Assembly (NCBI GenBank): GCA_016282215.1
Contig: JAEEKC010000105.1
Coordinates: 1 to 5,706, forward strand
Reading direction: 5' to 3'
DNA from: Lachnospiraceae bacterium
Lineage (GTDB): Bacteria; Bacillota; Clostridia; Lachnospirales; Lachnospiraceae
DNA length: 5,706 nt
Each line of letters starts with the position of its first letter. The stretch's first letter is position 1. The position numbers and the translations under genes are program-made. Under the pieces are notes generated by a model. The model searched no databases and was not told the origin of the DNA. It saw only the letters and a list, made by a program, of their open reading frames with translations. This document shows positions 5,224 through 5,706 of the stretch, one piece after another.

Positions 5224-5706
5224 GAATCTTGCGGGCGTGCCGAGCGCTGAAGAGCTGGTAGCCCTTGCAAATGAAATGTTTCCCGATCTGTCCGGAAGCA
5301 TCCTGGCATCGCCACCGGCAGATACGGGAGCGGTTGCGGCACCGGAGGTTAATCAGCCGCAGTATGGGGTGATCGGAGCCAATCCGGAAGTGCTGTCCCC
5401 GGTATCTTCTTATGCGCCACTTGCACAGTCGCCGGAATCCCATTTAGATCCGGCAGCGGATACGGCGTTTGACTGGGAGCACCCCTTCGCATACGGCGAC
5501 AGCAGCGTAGATCCCTATCTTCAGACCGTGGAAAACGCAGCAGCGCCGGAGGCGGTATTTTCGGCGCAGACAGGTGATGTGCCGACTGTCAGCGAAAGTG
5601 CGCCCGGGTACACGCCGGTTGTGTTATCACAGACACAGGCGTCACAAAACGGGAGAAAGATCGATGCGCCTACATCCCTTGGCGGAGACAGTGTGGCAAA
5701 GGATAA
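5210..5706 (+). CDS. N-terminal cargo-loading arm of a probable encapsulated cysteine desulfurase (runs off window)
   Basis: ATG 5210 overlaps the encapsulin end by 14 nt and follows GAGGTGG (5193-5199), and the frame stays open for 165 codons to the window edge. The visible part begins MTTIENLAGVPSAEELVALA and continues NEMFPDL, a short probable helix. It then becomes low-complexity and rich in Ala, Pro, Ser, Val, Asp and Glu, with islands such as FDWEHPFAYGDSSVDPYLQ (88-106). No catalytic domain is reached. Known Family 2A cargo desulfurases carry a long disordered N-terminal arm that docks to the shell interior, and this arm plus the position right after the shell gene is the basis of the call. 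The desulfurase (SufS-like, PLP) identity is inferred. A different cargo enzyme with a similar arm is possible. Confidence 0.65.
   Translation, partial: MTTIENLAGVPSAEELVALANEMFPDLSGSILASPPADTGAVAAPEVNQPQYGVIGANPEVLSPVSSYAPLAQSPESHLDPAADTAFDWEHPFAYGDSSVDPYLQTVENAAAPEAVFSAQTGDVPTVSESAPGYTPVVLSQTQASQNGRKIDAPTSLGGDSVAKD

Overview
The window reads as chromosome of a Gram-positive anaerobe of the Clostridia, probably close to Lachnospiraceae. Evidence for this is strong AGGAGG-type ribosome binding sites, intermediate base composition, compact co-directional genes and the closest-looking protein families. This placement is inferred from style, not from a marker gene. All convincing genes are on the + strand.

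Layout. The first ~90 bases are the tail of an unrecognised gene, closed by a strong intrinsic terminator (100-152). Next comes a dense control region (about 200-850). It holds a promoter with a Fur-like box, then a second, near-consensus promoter bracketed by two identical-architecture palindromes. A long leader follows, with a 40-codon leader peptide carrying tandem Cys codons, and mutually exclusive antiterminator and terminator hairpins just downstream. Then four genes follow: a MetY-type PLP enzyme (855-2090), a stand-alone JAMM/MPN+ metalloprotease (2268-2681), a ThiS/MoaD-like + E1 (ThiF/MoeB) + rhodanese fusion (2737-4194) and a Family 2A encapsulin shell protein (4264-5223). The window ends inside a gene overlapping the encapsulin, whose first 165 residues look like the disordered cargo-loading arm of an encapsulated cysteine desulfurase.

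How the parts may work together. Known pathways (CysO/Mec in mycobacteria, HcyS/HcyD/HcyF/MetY in Wolinella, QbsE/QbsD in Pseudomonas) put sulfur on the C-terminal GG of a ubiquitin-like carrier. A PLP enzyme transfers it to an activated amino-acid acceptor, and a JAMM protease releases the product. Here these parts sit in one apparent operon with a sulfur-storage-type nanocompartment and its likely desulfurase. The inferred flow is cysteine -> desulfurase/encapsulin -> rhodanese -> carrier thiocarboxylate -> MetY + O-acetylhomoserine -> JAMM release of homocysteine. The control region fits this: an iron-type operator, paired repressor palindromes and a Cys-codon attenuator.

A degenerate ~50-nt repeat also recurs in the leader and in the intergenic gaps, usually just before a ribosome binding site. 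The desulfurase catalytic domain lies outside the window, so that assignment rests on the arm and the context.
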